DNA of 64,000 bases from Pseudomonas sp. RSB 5.4 (GTDB lineage: Bacteria; Pseudomonadota; Gammaproteobacteria; Pseudomonadales; Pseudomonadaceae). Position 1 is the first letter of the stretch; the number at the start of each line of letters is the position of its first letter. The DNA is taken from contig NZ_CP146986.1 of assembly GCF_037126175.1 (NCBI RefSeq), forward strand, positions 2,074,501-2,138,500. The letters are read 5' to 3'. The notes under the pieces were generated by a model that was not told the origin of the DNA, made no database searches, and saw nothing but the letters and a program-made list of their open reading frames with translations. Both the position numbers and the translations under genes were made by a program. Positions 24,771 to 34,491 of this stretch are shown here, piece by piece.

Positions 24771-25615
24771 GCGCTCCCACAGGGATCCGGGATCACAGCA
24801 ATCATTGTGGGAGCGGGCTTGCTCGCGAAGGCGCCGGGTCAGCCAACACTGACATCACAGACCCACCGCTTTCGCGAGCAAGCCCGCTCCCACAGGGATC
24901 CGGGTTGGACATGAGGATTTGAGAGCCCCAGCAATTACAGTGGGACTTGTGCTGGACTTGGGCATCCGCAATCAGCCGCAATCCTTGTGGGAGCGGGCTT
25001 GCTCGCGAAGGCGCCGGGTCAGTCAACACTGGCATCACAGACCTACCGCTTTCGCGAGCAAGCCCGCTCCCACAGGGGTTCGGGTTGGACATGAGGATTT
25101 GAGAGCCCCAGCAATTACAGTGGGACTTGTACTGGAATTGGGCATCCGCAATCACCCGCAATCCTTGTGGGAGCGGGCTTGCTCGCGAAGGCGTCGGCTC
25201 AGTCAACACTGACATCAGACCTACCGCTTTCGCGAGCAAGCCCGCTCCCACAGGGGTTCGGGTTGGACATGAGGATTTGAGAGCCCCAGCAATTACAGTG
25301 GGACTTGTGCTGGACTTGGGAATCCGGGATCACAGCAATCTTTGTGGGAGCGGGCTTGCTCGCGAAGGCGCCGGGTCAGCCAACACTGACATCACAGACC
25401 CACCGCTTTCGCGAGCAAGCCCGCTCCCACAGGGGTTCGGGTTGGACATGAGGATTTGAGAGCCCCAGCAATTACAGTGGGACTTGTGCTGGAATTGGGC
25501 ATCCGCAATCACCCGCAATCCTTGTGGGAGCGGGCTTGCTCGCGAAGGCGCCGGGTCAGTCAACACTCACATCACAGACATACCGCTTTCGCGAGCAAGC
25601 CCGCTCCCACAGCAA
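24771..25615. repeat. Five-copy ~180-bp tandem array of REPINs
   Basis: Five units repeat at 180, 180, 177 and 180 bp. Each holds a ~89-bp REPIN hairpin (24806-24894, 24986-25074, 25166-25252, 25343-25431, 25523-25611) with ends TGTGGGAGCGGGCTTGCTCG and its complement, and a conserved ~90-bp spacer (GTTGGACATGAGGATTTGAG and AATTACAGTGGGACTTG). Spacer identity implies tandem unit duplication. The whole intergenic stretch between yghU and the 118-residue gene is this array plus short flanks; no gene is credible in it. Confidence 0.95.
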
Positions 25616-25703
25616 CATGAGTGCGCGACGCGCAATGCCCTGTTTCGCAAGACCCACCGGATAAACCCATCTCCACACCACCACTGTCACCGAAGGATCT
25701 GCA

Positions 25704-26060
25704 ATGCCCCCTGGAAAACGTGAACTGGCGCAAATCGAGCGGCGCTTGATTGCCACGCTCACTGACGCGTGTGAGACCGCAAAAGGCGAAATCAAAGGTT
25801 TCACCTGGCTCACCCACACCGCTGATTTGAACGCGCTGGCTCAAACCCTGAAAGTCATCTGGGTGTTCGAAACCGAGGCCGACAAAAATCTCGCCCTGAC
25901 TGACGCCAAGGCACGCATCCATGAACTGACGGCTGCTGCTCTGCATGAGGCCAACATCGATGTGTCTGTTTCAGACCGCAACGTGCGTTTCGACTCCGAA
26001 GAGGAATGCCAACGCACTTACGGTGGCAACTGGCGTAATCGTCTGGCTAGGTATTCCTAG
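25704..26060 (+). CDS. Hypothetical protein
   Basis: 118 residues, hydrophilic, no signal peptide or membrane helix. The pattern QIERRLIATLTDACETAKGEIKGFTWLTH...VIWVFETEADKNLALTD and a C-terminal DSEEECQRTYGGNWRNRL looks like a small alpha/beta protein. I do not recognise the family. GAAGGAT lies upstream of ATG 25704. Its end overlaps the convergent GATase gene by 4 bp. Confidence 0.7.
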   Translation: MPPGKRELAQIERRLIATLTDACETAKGEIKGFTWLTHTADLNALAQTLKVIWVFETEADKNLALTDAKARIHELTAAALHEANIDVSVSDRNVRFDSEEECQRTYGGNWRNRLARYS

Positions 26061-26785
26061 CCCTTGCGCTGCTGCTGATACTGCGCAACCAGCTTGTCGA
26101 GGAACTCGAACAGTTTCAGGTTCATCTGCTCATAAGCATTGGTTCGTAGCATCGCCGGCTGCTGAACGAAACGCCGATCCACCGCCGCCGCCAACTCGTC
26201 GCCGGACGCGGCAATCAAGCGCTCCACGACCTCCGTCGTGAACTCCATATGGCACTGGAAGCCGTAGACCAGATCGCTGTACTCGACAATCTGACGCGGG
26301 CAGCCCTCACTGACGGCAAGGATCTTCGCCTGCGCCGTCAGCCCCGGCATATCGTTGTGCCAATGCCCCACTTCGAGCTTATCGCCGAAGTGCGCAACCT
26401 TGGCGTTGCTCTTGCCCGCCTCAGTCAAGGTGATCGGAAAATTGCCGATCTCCTTTTCCGGACTATGGCCATGTGCTGCACCCAGCGCTTCGCCGAGCAA
26501 TTGCGCACCCAGGCAAACACCGACCACTGCCTTGTTCGCGTTGATCGCTCTGACGATCAGATCGCACTCGGCGGCCGCATCGAAATGCGGGCATTGCTCT
26601 TTGCTCGTCGCCGGCGATTGCGGACCGCCCAACACCACCAGCAGGTCGATGTTCTCGACGCTGGCAGGCAACGCGTCAAACGCATGAACCCGCGAATAGC
26701 TCGCTTCATGGCCACGTTCGCGAACCCAGGTTTCATAGGCGCCGGGCGATTCGAATGCTTCGTGAACCACGAAATGAACGTTCAT
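26057..26785 (-). CDS. Class I glutamine amidotransferase-like protein
   Basis: 242 residues. The GATase-1 domain has the oxyanion/nucleophile strand VVGVCLGAQLLGEAL (catalytic Cys) and the His-x-Glu dyad in YGFQCHMEFT. Members free ammonia from glutamine or act as gamma-glutamyl hydrolases; the partner domain is absent here, as in the stand-alone GMP-synthase-like group. ATG 26785 has AGGA seven bases upstream. Single gene. Confidence 0.87.
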   Translation of the reverse strand: MNVHFVVHEAFESPGAYETWVRERGHEASYSRVHAFDALPASVENIDLLVVLGGPQSPATSKEQCPHFDAAAECDLIVRAINANKAVVGVCLGAQLLGEALGAAHGHSPEKEIGNFPITLTEAGKSNAKVAHFGDKLEVGHWHNDMPGLTAQAKILAVSEGCPRQIVEYSDLVYGFQCHMEFTTEVVERLIAASGDELAAAVDRRFVQQPAMLRTNAYEQMNLKLFEFLDKLVAQYQQQRKG

Positions 26786-26898
26786 TGGAAATCCTTGGTG
26801 AGGAGCAGGATGAGTGATGCGCGAAAGACTATATGACACTTCGTGTCATTGACAAGTCCGTTGCTGGAGCTGAGCTGCCAACTCCGCAATCACTTCTC

Positions 26899-28095
26899 TC
26901 AACCGGTCACATTCGACTCGACAAGATGAACCTCCACTGCACTGCGCCCCGCTAACCACGCGAGCACCGACGCAACCACCAATACCGTAGCGCTCAGCTC
27001 GAAGGTGGCTTGATAACCGCTCAGATCAAATGCCAGGCCACCGACGATTGCCCCGGCTGCGATAGCCAGTTGAACAATGGCCACGAGCAAGCCGCCCCCG
27101 GCTTCGGCATCCTCCGGGAGCGTCTGCGCCAGCCATGTCCACCAGCCAACGGGAGCCGCCGTGGCGACCAGCCCCCACAGTCCGAGCAGCACTGCGCTGA
27201 GCAACGGCGATGCGCCGAAGTTCACAAGGGCCAGCGCAATCACCGCCATGATCAGCGGGATAACCGTCAGCGTGCGGTACAGGCCGGTGCCGAGGAATCT
27301 TTCGATCACAAAGGTCCCGATGAAACCGGCAAGCCCCAGCCCCAGCAGCATCAACGACAGGGTTGCAACGCTGACCCCGGTGACGACCTCCAGAAAGGGC
27401 CGCAGGTAAGTGAACAGCATGAACTGCCCCATGAAAAATACGCTGACAGCGACCATCCCCAAGGCGACCGGCCATTGCTTCATCAGCCGCAGGGCGTTGC
27501 CGCCACCGGCCTGACGCTCGAGCTTGAAGGACGGCAGACTGATCAGCAGCCACACGGCCGCCAGCGCGGCGACCGGAACCACGCAGAAGAATGCGCCGCG
27601 CCAACCTATCAGCGAGCCGAGGAAGCTGCCCGCCGGAGCGGCGATTACTGTCGCCAGCGCGTTCCCGCCGTTGACGATCGCCAGTGCCCGAGACACTTGG
27701 TCAGGCTGCACCAGACGCATCGCGGTCGCCGCCGACAACGACCAGAAACCGCCGATCGCGATGCCGATCAGGGCCCGCCCGAACATGAACGAGGGGTAGC
27801 CCGGCGCGAACGCGACCACCGTACCCGACACGATCATCAGCAAGGTCAGCCCCAGCAGCAACTTCTTGCGCTCGACACGCGCGGCGACCGCGGCAATCAC
27901 CAGACTGGTCATCAGGGCGAATGCACCGGACACGGAGATCCCCTGCCCGGCCTGGCCTTCGCTGATGTGCAGTTCGGCGGCAATGGGCGTCAGCAGGCTG
28001 ACCGGCATGAATTCTGAAGCGACCAGCGCGAAGGCGGCCAACGACATGGCCAACACTGCGCTCCAGCCGCGCTTTTCTGTAGAAAGGGAAGTCAT
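26899..28095 (-). CDS. MFS transporter, DHA1 family (sugar/arabinose efflux-like)
   Basis: 398 residues, twelve helices. The N-terminus ALVASEFMPVSLLTPIAAELHISEGQAGQ and the GRALIGIAIGGFWSLSAATAMRLVQPD segment match the AraJ/SotB/purine-efflux subfamily. Probably proton-coupled export of a small metabolite or drug. Divergent from an AraC-family gene (start 28339), which is its likely activator. The 243-bp intergenic region shows no operator I can defend. Confidence 0.88.
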   Translation of the reverse strand: MTSLSTEKRGWSAVLAMSLAAFALVASEFMPVSLLTPIAAELHISEGQAGQGISVSGAFALMTSLVIAAVAARVERKKLLLGLTLLMIVSGTVVAFAPGYPSFMFGRALIGIAIGGFWSLSAATAMRLVQPDQVSRALAIVNGGNALATVIAAPAGSFLGSLIGWRGAFFCVVPVAALAAVWLLISLPSFKLERQAGGGNALRLMKQWPVALGMVAVSVFFMGQFMLFTYLRPFLEVVTGVSVATLSLMLLGLGLAGFIGTFVIERFLGTGLYRTLTVIPLIMAVIALALVNFGASPLLSAVLLGLWGLVATAAPVGWWTWLAQTLPEDAEAGGGLLVAIVQLAIAAGAIVGGLAFDLSGYQATFELSATVLVVASVLAWLAGRSAVEVHLVESNVTG

Positions 28096-28338
28096 TGGAA
28101 CTACCTGTATTGCGAGAGGCGTCCGGGCGATTGCCCGGACGCGCTGTTGTTCACGGTGCCTGGATCGCGTTTTCGAATCGCGCCAATCCTGTAATGGTTT
28201 GACACATTCTCCCGGTCGATTGACCTCTGCCCTAGTGCATTCCTCTTGAATGCTTGCCTGATCCTCTGAGGTTGCAGGGTGATGTATAGGAAACCGCTGT
28301 GCAGCGGACTAGAGTTCGATCAACAGGAGTTGCCCGAC

Positions 28339-29271
28339 ATGATCACTACCCCGCTGCGCCACGAATCACCTTTGGCGTTGAACATCGACCCGCGCGTGAG
28401 CGAACCGGGTGACTTCGCCACGGCCATATCCGGGCTGTCGCTGTTTCGTCGCGACCAGCCGGTGGCGCCGGCCGTGTGCATGATCGAGCCGAGCCTGATT
28501 CTCGTGGGCCGTGGGGAAAAGCGCTTGTGGGTCGGGGGTGAGGGTTACCGCTATGACCCTTCGCGGTTTCTGGTCACCTCACTGGATCTGCCCGCCAACT
28601 CTGAAGTGCTGGTTGCCAGCCCCGAACAGCCCTGTGTCGGGCTGGTGCTGAAACTGGATGTGAGCATGCTCGCCGAGGTCATCACCAAGGTGGGCTTGCC
28701 GGCCAAGCGGCATTCATCCACGGGTTCAGGCGCTGGCATTGGCGACATGTCGTGCGCGCTGGAAGGCGCGCTCGAACGCCTGCTGGCACTGCTCGATGAA
28801 CCCGAGGCGATCCCGCTGCTGGCGCCGCTGATCCTGCGGGAAATCCACTATCGGCTGCTCCATACCGATCAAGGTGCGCGGCTGCGGCAGATCACTGCCG
28901 TCGATGGCCAGGGTTATCGCATCGCCAAAGCCATCGACTGGCTCAAGATCAACTACACCGCGGCGCTGCGCATCGATGAGCTGGCGGCACGGGTGCAGAT
29001 GAGCGCACCGACCTTTCACCACCACTTCCGCCAGCTCACCGGCATGAGCCCGCTGCAGTACCAGAAGTGGCTGCGATTGAACGAGGCGCGCCGACTGATG
29101 TTGATGGAACGTCTGGACGTTTCGCGAGCAGCGTTTGCGGTCGGCTATGAAAGTCCCTCGCAGTTCAGCCGCGAATACGCACGCCTCTACGGCACCGCAC
29201 CGAGTCGTGACATGGCGCTGCTGCGGGGCGAACCCTTCGCCGCAGAAACGCTGGGCAACACGGCCAGTTGA
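28339..29271 (+). CDS. AraC-family transcriptional regulator
   Basis: 310 residues. N-terminal AraC_N-type sensor domain (ATAISGLSLFRRDQPVAPAVCMIEPSLILVGRGEKRLW...YDPSRFLVTSLDLP), then two C-terminal HTH motifs (IDELAARVQMSAPTFHHHFRQLTGMSPLQYQKWLRLNEARRLM and ASRAAFAVGYESPSQFSREY-like). ATG 28339 chosen because AGGAG lies nine bases upstream. Probably controls the divergent MFS gene; the molybdenum hydroxylase operon starts 88 bp downstream and might also respond. Confidence 0.88.
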   Translation: MITTPLRHESPLALNIDPRVSEPGDFATAISGLSLFRRDQPVAPAVCMIEPSLILVGRGEKRLWVGGEGYRYDPSRFLVTSLDLPANSEVLVASPEQPCVGLVLKLDVSMLAEVITKVGLPAKRHSSTGSGAGIGDMSCALEGALERLLALLDEPEAIPLLAPLILREIHYRLLHTDQGARLRQITAVDGQGYRIAKAIDWLKINYTAALRIDELAARVQMSAPTFHHHFRQLTGMSPLQYQKWLRLNEARRLMLMERLDVSRAAFAVGYESPSQFSREYARLYGTAPSRDMALLRGEPFAAETLGNTAS

Positions 29272-29359
29272 GCAAAGAACACACGTTACCGGTGAGGCGC
29301 CACGCCGCGTTTCACCGCTTATAAAAATGCACGTCAACCGATGATCGAGCGGGTGAACC

Positions 29360-29815
29360 ATGGAACTACGAATCAACCAGAAAACCTATCAGGTCGATGC
29401 CGACGCCGATACGCCCCTGCTGTGGGTGATCCGCGATGACCTGGGCATGACCGGCACCAAATACGGCTGTGGACTGGCGCAGTGCGGCGCCTGCTCCGTG
29501 CTGGTGGACGGCAACGTGGTGCGCTCGTGCGTCACGCCGGTGGCCGGCGTGGTTGGCCGTGAGGTCACCACCATTGAGGCGATCGAGGCCGATGAAGTGG
29601 GCAAACGAGTGGTCTCGACCTGGGTTGATCTGCAGGTCGCCCAGTGCGGCTACTGCCAGTCCGGGCAGGTGATGGCCGCCACGGCGCTGCTCAAGCAAAA
29701 CCCCAAGCCGAGTGACGCGCAGATCGAAGCGGCGATGGTCAATCTGTGCCGCTGCGGCACGTACAACGCAATCCATGCCGCCGTGCATGAGCTGGCCGGC
29801 AAGGGAGACGCCTGA
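29360..29815 (+). CDS. [2Fe-2S] subunit of molybdenum hydroxylase (IorA-like)
   Basis: 151 residues. Plant-type [2Fe-2S] site Cys37, 42, 45 and 57 (KYGCGLAQCGACSVLVDG...RSC), and the second cluster Cys96, 99, 130 and 132 (QCGYCQSGQ, CRC). Small electron-transfer subunit of the isoquinoline 1-oxidoreductase/aldehyde oxidoreductase type. It should ride with the Tat-exported large subunit by hitch-hiking. Overlaps that gene by one base (TGATG). First gene of the iorA-iorB-cytochrome c-xdhC operon. Confidence 0.92.
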   Translation: MELRINQKTYQVDADADTPLLWVIRDDLGMTGTKYGCGLAQCGACSVLVDGNVVRSCVTPVAGVVGREVTTIEAIEADEVGKRVVSTWVDLQVAQCGYCQSGQVMAATALLKQNPKPSDAQIEAAMVNLCRCGTYNAIHAAVHELAGKGDA

Positions 29816-32067
29816 TGAACGTGCGTATCGATCCTGCTCAGGAAGCCTCGGCACTGGCTTTGCACGAACCGATCAATGTTTCGCGCAGACGTTTCCTGGC
29901 CGGCACCGCTGTCGGCGCACTGGTGCTCGGCTTCGGCCTGCCGCTGGGCACGACTCGCGTGCAAGCCGCAGTGGCGGCAGCAACTGCCGAGCGCGGCACG
30001 CAAGTCCCGGCGTTTCTGGAAATCCGTCCGGACAACCGCGTGCGCCTGCTCTGCCCGTTCATGGAAGGCGGGCAAGGTACCTTCACCGCGATGGCGCAGA
30101 TCGTCGGTGAAGAGCTGGATGCCGACCCGGCAACCTTTCTGGTCGAAGCCGCGCCGCCCGGCGAAGCCTATGTGGTGATGGAAAACGGCATGCGCATCAC
30201 CGGCGGAAGCATGTCGGTGCGCATGAGTTACCCGGTGATGCGCCGCCTCGGCGCCCTCGCCCGCGCCATGCTGCTGCAGGCCGGCGCGCAGCAACTGGGG
30301 GTGCCGGTGAGCGAACTGAGCACCGAACCCGGCAAAGTCGTGCACGCGAAGTCGGGCCGCTCGCTGGCCTACGGCGCACTGGCCGAGCACGCCATGGATC
30401 TGCCGGTTCCCGATCCGGCCTCGGTGCAGCTGCGTGATCCGAGCCAGTTCCGCTGGATCGGCAAACCGGTGAAGCGTGTCGATGCCTACGACAAGTCCAC
30501 GGGCAAGGCGCTGTACAGCATCGATCTGAAGGTCGACGACATGCTCCACGCCGCCGTTCAACATGCCCCGCGTCTGGGGATGACGGTGGGCAATCTGCGT
30601 AACGAAGAGCAGGTCAAGGCGATGAAAGGCGTGCATTCCGTGCATCGTCTGCCGGGTGCTGTGGCGGTGGTCGCCGAGCGCTGGTGGCACGCCAAACGTG
30701 CAGTTGAAGCGATTCAGGTCGACTGGCAGGAACCCACGGCCGACAGCCAGGTACGCTCGATGCCTGCGGATTTTTCCAGCGATGCCTGGCTCAAGCGCCT
30801 GGCTGACGACAAAGGCCCGGCCAAGGATGATGAACATGAAGGCGACGTGGCTGCAATTCTGGCAAGTGCCAAGACCCGGATCGACGCCACCTACCACAAC
30901 CAGTACCTGAACCACGGCCAGTTAGAGCCGCCGTCGGCGCTGGCCCGATTCAATCCCGATGGTTCGCTGGAAGTCTGGCTGCCGAATCAGGCGCCGGACA
31001 TGTTCCGTGCGGACATCGCCAAACGCACCGGGCTGGATCCGTCGCGGATCACCTTGCATTCGCCATTGCTGGGGGGCTTCTTCGGTCGGCATTTCCTCTA
31101 CGACGCCGCCAGCCCCTACCCGCAGGCGATCGAGCTGTCCAAGGCAGTTGGCCGCCCGGTCAAACTGATCTGGAGCCGCGAGGAAGAGTTCCTGCGCGAC
31201 GTGCTGCGCCCCGTAGCCGCCGTGAATTTCCGCGCCGCGCTGGACAACGACGGCTGGCCGCTGGCGATCGAAGCGATCAGCGCCACCGAAGGTCCGACCG
31301 AGGCGCTTGCCGGCAAGCAGGGTGAAAAGCTCGACCCGACGGCGCTTGAAGGCTTATCGGGCAAGTCCTACGCGATCCCCAACAAGCGCATCGCGCAGAT
31401 CTACGCCAAAGGCCCGGCGATGCTTGGTTACTGGCGTTCGGTGGGCAACTCGCTCAACGACTTTTTCTATGAATCGTTCCTTGACGAACTGGCTGACAAG
31501 GGCGGCAAAGACCCGTTCGAACTGCGCCTGCATCTGCTGCGCGACAACCGTCGACTGACCACGCTGCTGCAAGCAGTGGGCGAGCTGTCGGGTGGCTGGA
31601 AGCGTGGGCCGTTTACTGCGGCGGACGGCAGCAAACGCGCACGAGGCGTGGCGATGGCGTCGCCGTTCGGTACCCAGACGGCGGTGATCGCCGAGGTCTC
31701 CATCGAGAACGGTCAGGTCAAGGTGCACGATATCTGGCAGGCAATCGACCCCGGCAGCATCGTCAATCCGGCGATTGTCGAAGCGCAGGTCAATGGCGCC
31801 GTGGCGCTGGGCCTGTCGCAGACCCTGGTGGAGGAAGCCGTGTGGATTGATGGCAAACCGCGCGCGCGCAATTACGACTTGTATCCGATCCTGCCGCCTG
31901 CGCGGATGGCTCGGGTCCACGTGCGTGTTGTCGAGAGCGGGGAAAAAATGGGCGGCATCGGCGAACCACCGCTGCCCGCCGTCGCGCCCGCTGTCGCCAA
32001 TGCGGTGGCAACGCTGACCGGGCAACGGGTGCGCAGCCTGCCCATGAGCCGACACACCTTCACTTGA
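29815..32067 (+). CDS. Molybdopterin-binding large subunit (IorB-like aldehyde/isoquinoline oxidoreductase)
   Basis: 750 residues. Twin-arginine signal at residues 22-45 (NVSRRRFLAGTAVGALVLG) sends the folded enzyme to the periplasm. The xanthine-oxidase fold follows: QGTFTAMAQIVGEEL, GMRITGGSMSVRMSY, and the cofactor-binding LGGFFGRHFLYDAA, with conserved Glu in GEKMGGIGEPPLPA near the C-terminus. It oxidises an aldehyde or N-heterocycle with water as oxygen source. Electrons leave through IorA and the triple-haem cytochrome encoded 17 bp downstream. Confidence 0.92.
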   Translation: MNVRIDPAQEASALALHEPINVSRRRFLAGTAVGALVLGFGLPLGTTRVQAAVAAATAERGTQVPAFLEIRPDNRVRLLCPFMEGGQGTFTAMAQIVGEELDADPATFLVEAAPPGEAYVVMENGMRITGGSMSVRMSYPVMRRLGALARAMLLQAGAQQLGVPVSELSTEPGKVVHAKSGRSLAYGALAEHAMDLPVPDPASVQLRDPSQFRWIGKPVKRVDAYDKSTGKALYSIDLKVDDMLHAAVQHAPRLGMTVGNLRNEEQVKAMKGVHSVHRLPGAVAVVAERWWHAKRAVEAIQVDWQEPTADSQVRSMPADFSSDAWLKRLADDKGPAKDDEHEGDVAAILASAKTRIDATYHNQYLNHGQLEPPSALARFNPDGSLEVWLPNQAPDMFRADIAKRTGLDPSRITLHSPLLGGFFGRHFLYDAASPYPQAIELSKAVGRPVKLIWSREEEFLRDVLRPVAAVNFRAALDNDGWPLAIEAISATEGPTEALAGKQGEKLDPTALEGLSGKSYAIPNKRIAQIYAKGPAMLGYWRSVGNSLNDFFYESFLDELADKGGKDPFELRLHLLRDNRRLTTLLQAVGELSGGWKRGPFTAADGSKRARGVAMASPFGTQTAVIAEVSIENGQVKVHDIWQAIDPGSIVNPAIVEAQVNGAVALGLSQTLVEEAVWIDGKPRARNYDLYPILPPARMARVHVRVVESGEKMGGIGEPPLPAVAPAVANAVATLTGQRVRSLPMSRHTFT

Positions 32068-32084
32068 TCAGCGCCGGAGCGTCC

Positions 32085-33437
32085 ATGAATAACCGCCGAT
32101 TCGCAAGAACCGCTGGCTGGCTGGCAGTGCCGTGCCTGGTCGCGGCAGGCCTGCTGGCCTGGTATGTCACCCGCGAGCCTGTCTCGCCGCTTGAACACCA
32201 ACCCCTCGCCGTGGCCGATATCGACCCGGCGCTGGTGGCCCGTGGCGAATACGTCGCCCGACTCAGCGATTGCGTCGCGTGCCACAGCGTGCCGGGCGGC
32301 GCACCGTTCGCTGGCGGCCTGGAAATGGCCACACCTCTGGGCGCGATTCACGCGACCAACATCACCCCGGAGCCGGAAACCGGCATCGGTCGCTACAGCC
32401 TGGCGGACTTCGACCGTGCGGTGCGCCACGGCGTGGCACCCGACAGTCGCCGTCTGTACCCGGCGATGCCCTACCCGTCCTACGCCAAGCTCAGTGACGA
32501 CGACGTGCGGGCGCTTTACGCGTTTTTCATGAAAGGCGTGGCACCGGTCAAGCAGGCGAATATCCCGAGCGCGATTCCTTTCCCGTTGAACCTGCGCTGG
32601 CCGATTGCGCTGTGGAACGGTGTGTTTGCCGATACCGAACCTTACGTGGCCAAAGCGTCGCAGGATGAAGTGTGGAATCGCGGCGCTTATCTCGTTCAAG
32701 GCGCAGGACACTGTGGCAGTTGCCATACGCCGCGCGGTCTGGCATTCAACGAGAAGGCCCTGGATGAATCCGCCACGCCGTTCCTCGCCGGCGCCTTGCT
32801 CGATGGCTGGTACGCGCCGAGCCTGCGGGATGACCACAACACCGGCCTGGGCCGCTGGAGCGAGCCGGAGATCGTGCAGTTCCTCAAGACCGGGCGCAAC
32901 AGACATGCGGTGGTTTACGGCTCGATGACCGAGGCGTTCAACAACTCCACGCAGTTCATGAGCGATGACGATCTGACCGCGATTGCCCGTTATCTCAAGT
33001 CATTGCCGGGGGACCGTCAGCGCGACGGCCAGCCATGGCAGTACCAAACGGTTTCGGCGACGGAACGTCTGGACGCGCCCGGTGCTCATACCTACGTCAC
33101 GCGCTGCGCCTCGTGCCACGGCCTCGACGGCAAGGGGCAGTCGGAATGGATGCCACCGCTGGCCGGCGCCACCTCGGCACTGGCCAAGGAAAGTGCTTCG
33201 GCGATCAACATCACCCTCAACGGTTCGCAGCGGGTGGTGGCCGCCGGAGTGCCGGACGCCTATCGCATGCCGGCCTTCCGTGAGCAATTGTCGGATCAAG
33301 AGATCGCCGAAGTGCTGACCTTCATGCGCAGCACCTGGGGCAATCAGGGCGGTGCCGTTGAAGCGCAGGCAGTCAACAAGCTGCGTGAACACACCGATCC
33401 GGCCAGCAGCAGCCCGATCATCCTGCAAATGCGTTAG
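32085..33437 (+). CDS. Membrane-anchored triple-haem cytochrome c
   Basis: 450 residues. N-terminal anchor WLAVPCLVAAGLLAWYV; three haem sites CVACH (63-67), CGSCH (210-214) and CASCH (341-345), each in a cytochrome c domain. This is the alcohol/aldehyde dehydrogenase cytochrome type that accepts electrons from the periplasmic molybdenum enzyme and gives them to the ubiquinone pool or an oxidase. GGAG lies upstream of ATG 32085. Third gene of the operon. Confidence 0.92.
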   Translation: MNNRRFARTAGWLAVPCLVAAGLLAWYVTREPVSPLEHQPLAVADIDPALVARGEYVARLSDCVACHSVPGGAPFAGGLEMATPLGAIHATNITPEPETGIGRYSLADFDRAVRHGVAPDSRRLYPAMPYPSYAKLSDDDVRALYAFFMKGVAPVKQANIPSAIPFPLNLRWPIALWNGVFADTEPYVAKASQDEVWNRGAYLVQGAGHCGSCHTPRGLAFNEKALDESATPFLAGALLDGWYAPSLRDDHNTGLGRWSEPEIVQFLKTGRNRHAVVYGSMTEAFNNSTQFMSDDDLTAIARYLKSLPGDRQRDGQPWQYQTVSATERLDAPGAHTYVTRCASCHGLDGKGQSEWMPPLAGATSALAKESASAINITLNGSQRVVAAGVPDAYRMPAFREQLSDQEIAEVLTFMRSTWGNQGGAVEAQAVNKLREHTDPASSSPIILQMR

Positions 33438-33447
33438 AGGAACTTTG

Positions 33448-34452
33448 ATGGAAAGCATCGACTTGCTGGTCCTGCGCACCGCGCGGGACTGGCTCGCCGC
33501 CGGCGAGCGAGTGTTGCTCGCCACGGTGGCGCGGACCTGGGGCTCTTCGCCGCGCCCGACAGGGTCGATGATGGCCTTGCGTAACGACGGCCGCGTGGTC
33601 GGCAGCGTGTCCGGCGGCTGCATCGAAGACGACCTGATCCATCGCTACACCACCGCGCATGGCAGCAGTGGCTTCAAGGACGCTGCGCCCGAGGTGATGC
33701 GCTACGGCGTCAGCGCCGACGAGGCGCATCGTTTCGGTTTGCCCTGTGGCGGCACGCTTGAGCTGATTCTCGAGTTCAACCCGTCGTGGCAGGTGCTGGA
33801 CCAACTGCTGGTGCAACTGGATGCCGGGCAACTGGTGCGCCGCTGCCTGGCACTGGATAACGGTCAGGTCACACTGCAAGCCACGGCAACCCCGGAGCAA
33901 TTCAGTTTCGACGGCCAACAGATGCTCAATACCCTCGGGCCGGGGTATCGGCTGCTGATGATCGGTGCCGGCGCGCTGGCCGAGTATCTGGCGACCATGG
34001 CGCTATTCAACGGCTTCAAGGTCGCGGTTTGCGACCCACGTGCGGAATACATCGAAACTTGGGCGGTGAACGGCGTGGAGCGGATCATCGGCATGCCCGA
34101 TGACGTGGTGCGCGACTTCGCGGTCGATCTGCGCACCTGCATCGTCGCCTTGAGTCATGATCCGCGACTCGACGACCTGGCACTGCTCGAAGCCCTGCAC
34201 AGCCCGGCGTTTTACATCGGCGCCATCGGCTCGCGGCGCAACAGTCAGCTGCGCCGCGAACGTCTGATCGAGCATTTTGGTGAAACCCAAGCGTCACTCG
34301 AGCGCCTGCACGGGCCAATCGGCATCTACATTGGCAGCAAGACACCGGCGGAAATCGCGGTCAGCGTGATGGCCGAGATCCTTGCCACGAAAAATGGCGC
34401 CAGTCTGCCGAAAGAGTTTTCAATCGCCAGCTCCAAGGCGCAGGAAGCCTGA
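33448..34452 (+). CDS. XdhC family molybdenum cofactor insertion protein
   Basis: 334 residues. XdhC signature TWGSSPRPTGSMMALRNDGRVVGSVSGGCIEDDL at the N-terminus and a Rossmann domain (LLMIGAGALAEYLATMA...GAIGSRRNSQLRRERL) in the second half. It binds Mo-cofactor, oversees its sulfuration, and delivers it to apo-IorB in the cytoplasm before Tat export. Starts 11 bp after the cytochrome stop, with AGGAA upstream; last gene of the operon. Confidence 0.92.
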   Translation: MESIDLLVLRTARDWLAAGERVLLATVARTWGSSPRPTGSMMALRNDGRVVGSVSGGCIEDDLIHRYTTAHGSSGFKDAAPEVMRYGVSADEAHRFGLPCGGTLELILEFNPSWQVLDQLLVQLDAGQLVRRCLALDNGQVTLQATATPEQFSFDGQQMLNTLGPGYRLLMIGAGALAEYLATMALFNGFKVAVCDPRAEYIETWAVNGVERIIGMPDDVVRDFAVDLRTCIVALSHDPRLDDLALLEALHSPAFYIGAIGSRRNSQLRRERLIEHFGETQASLERLHGPIGIYIGSKTPAEIAVSVMAEILATKNGASLPKEFSIASSKAQEA

Positions 34453-34491
34453 CTGACTTAAACAATAGCGATCATCAGGGCCTTTCGAGGC

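Noticed and set aside
24880..25570. Open reading frames of about 80-150 codons running through the REPIN array with 60-residue periodicity
   Set aside because: The period of 180 is a multiple of three, which keeps frames open by chance. They lack ribosome sites, and the repeats elsewhere in the window are non-coding.
24771..25615. CRISPR-like appearance of five regular repeats
   Set aside because: Units are palindromic REPINs, the spacers are the same in every unit, and there are no cas genes.
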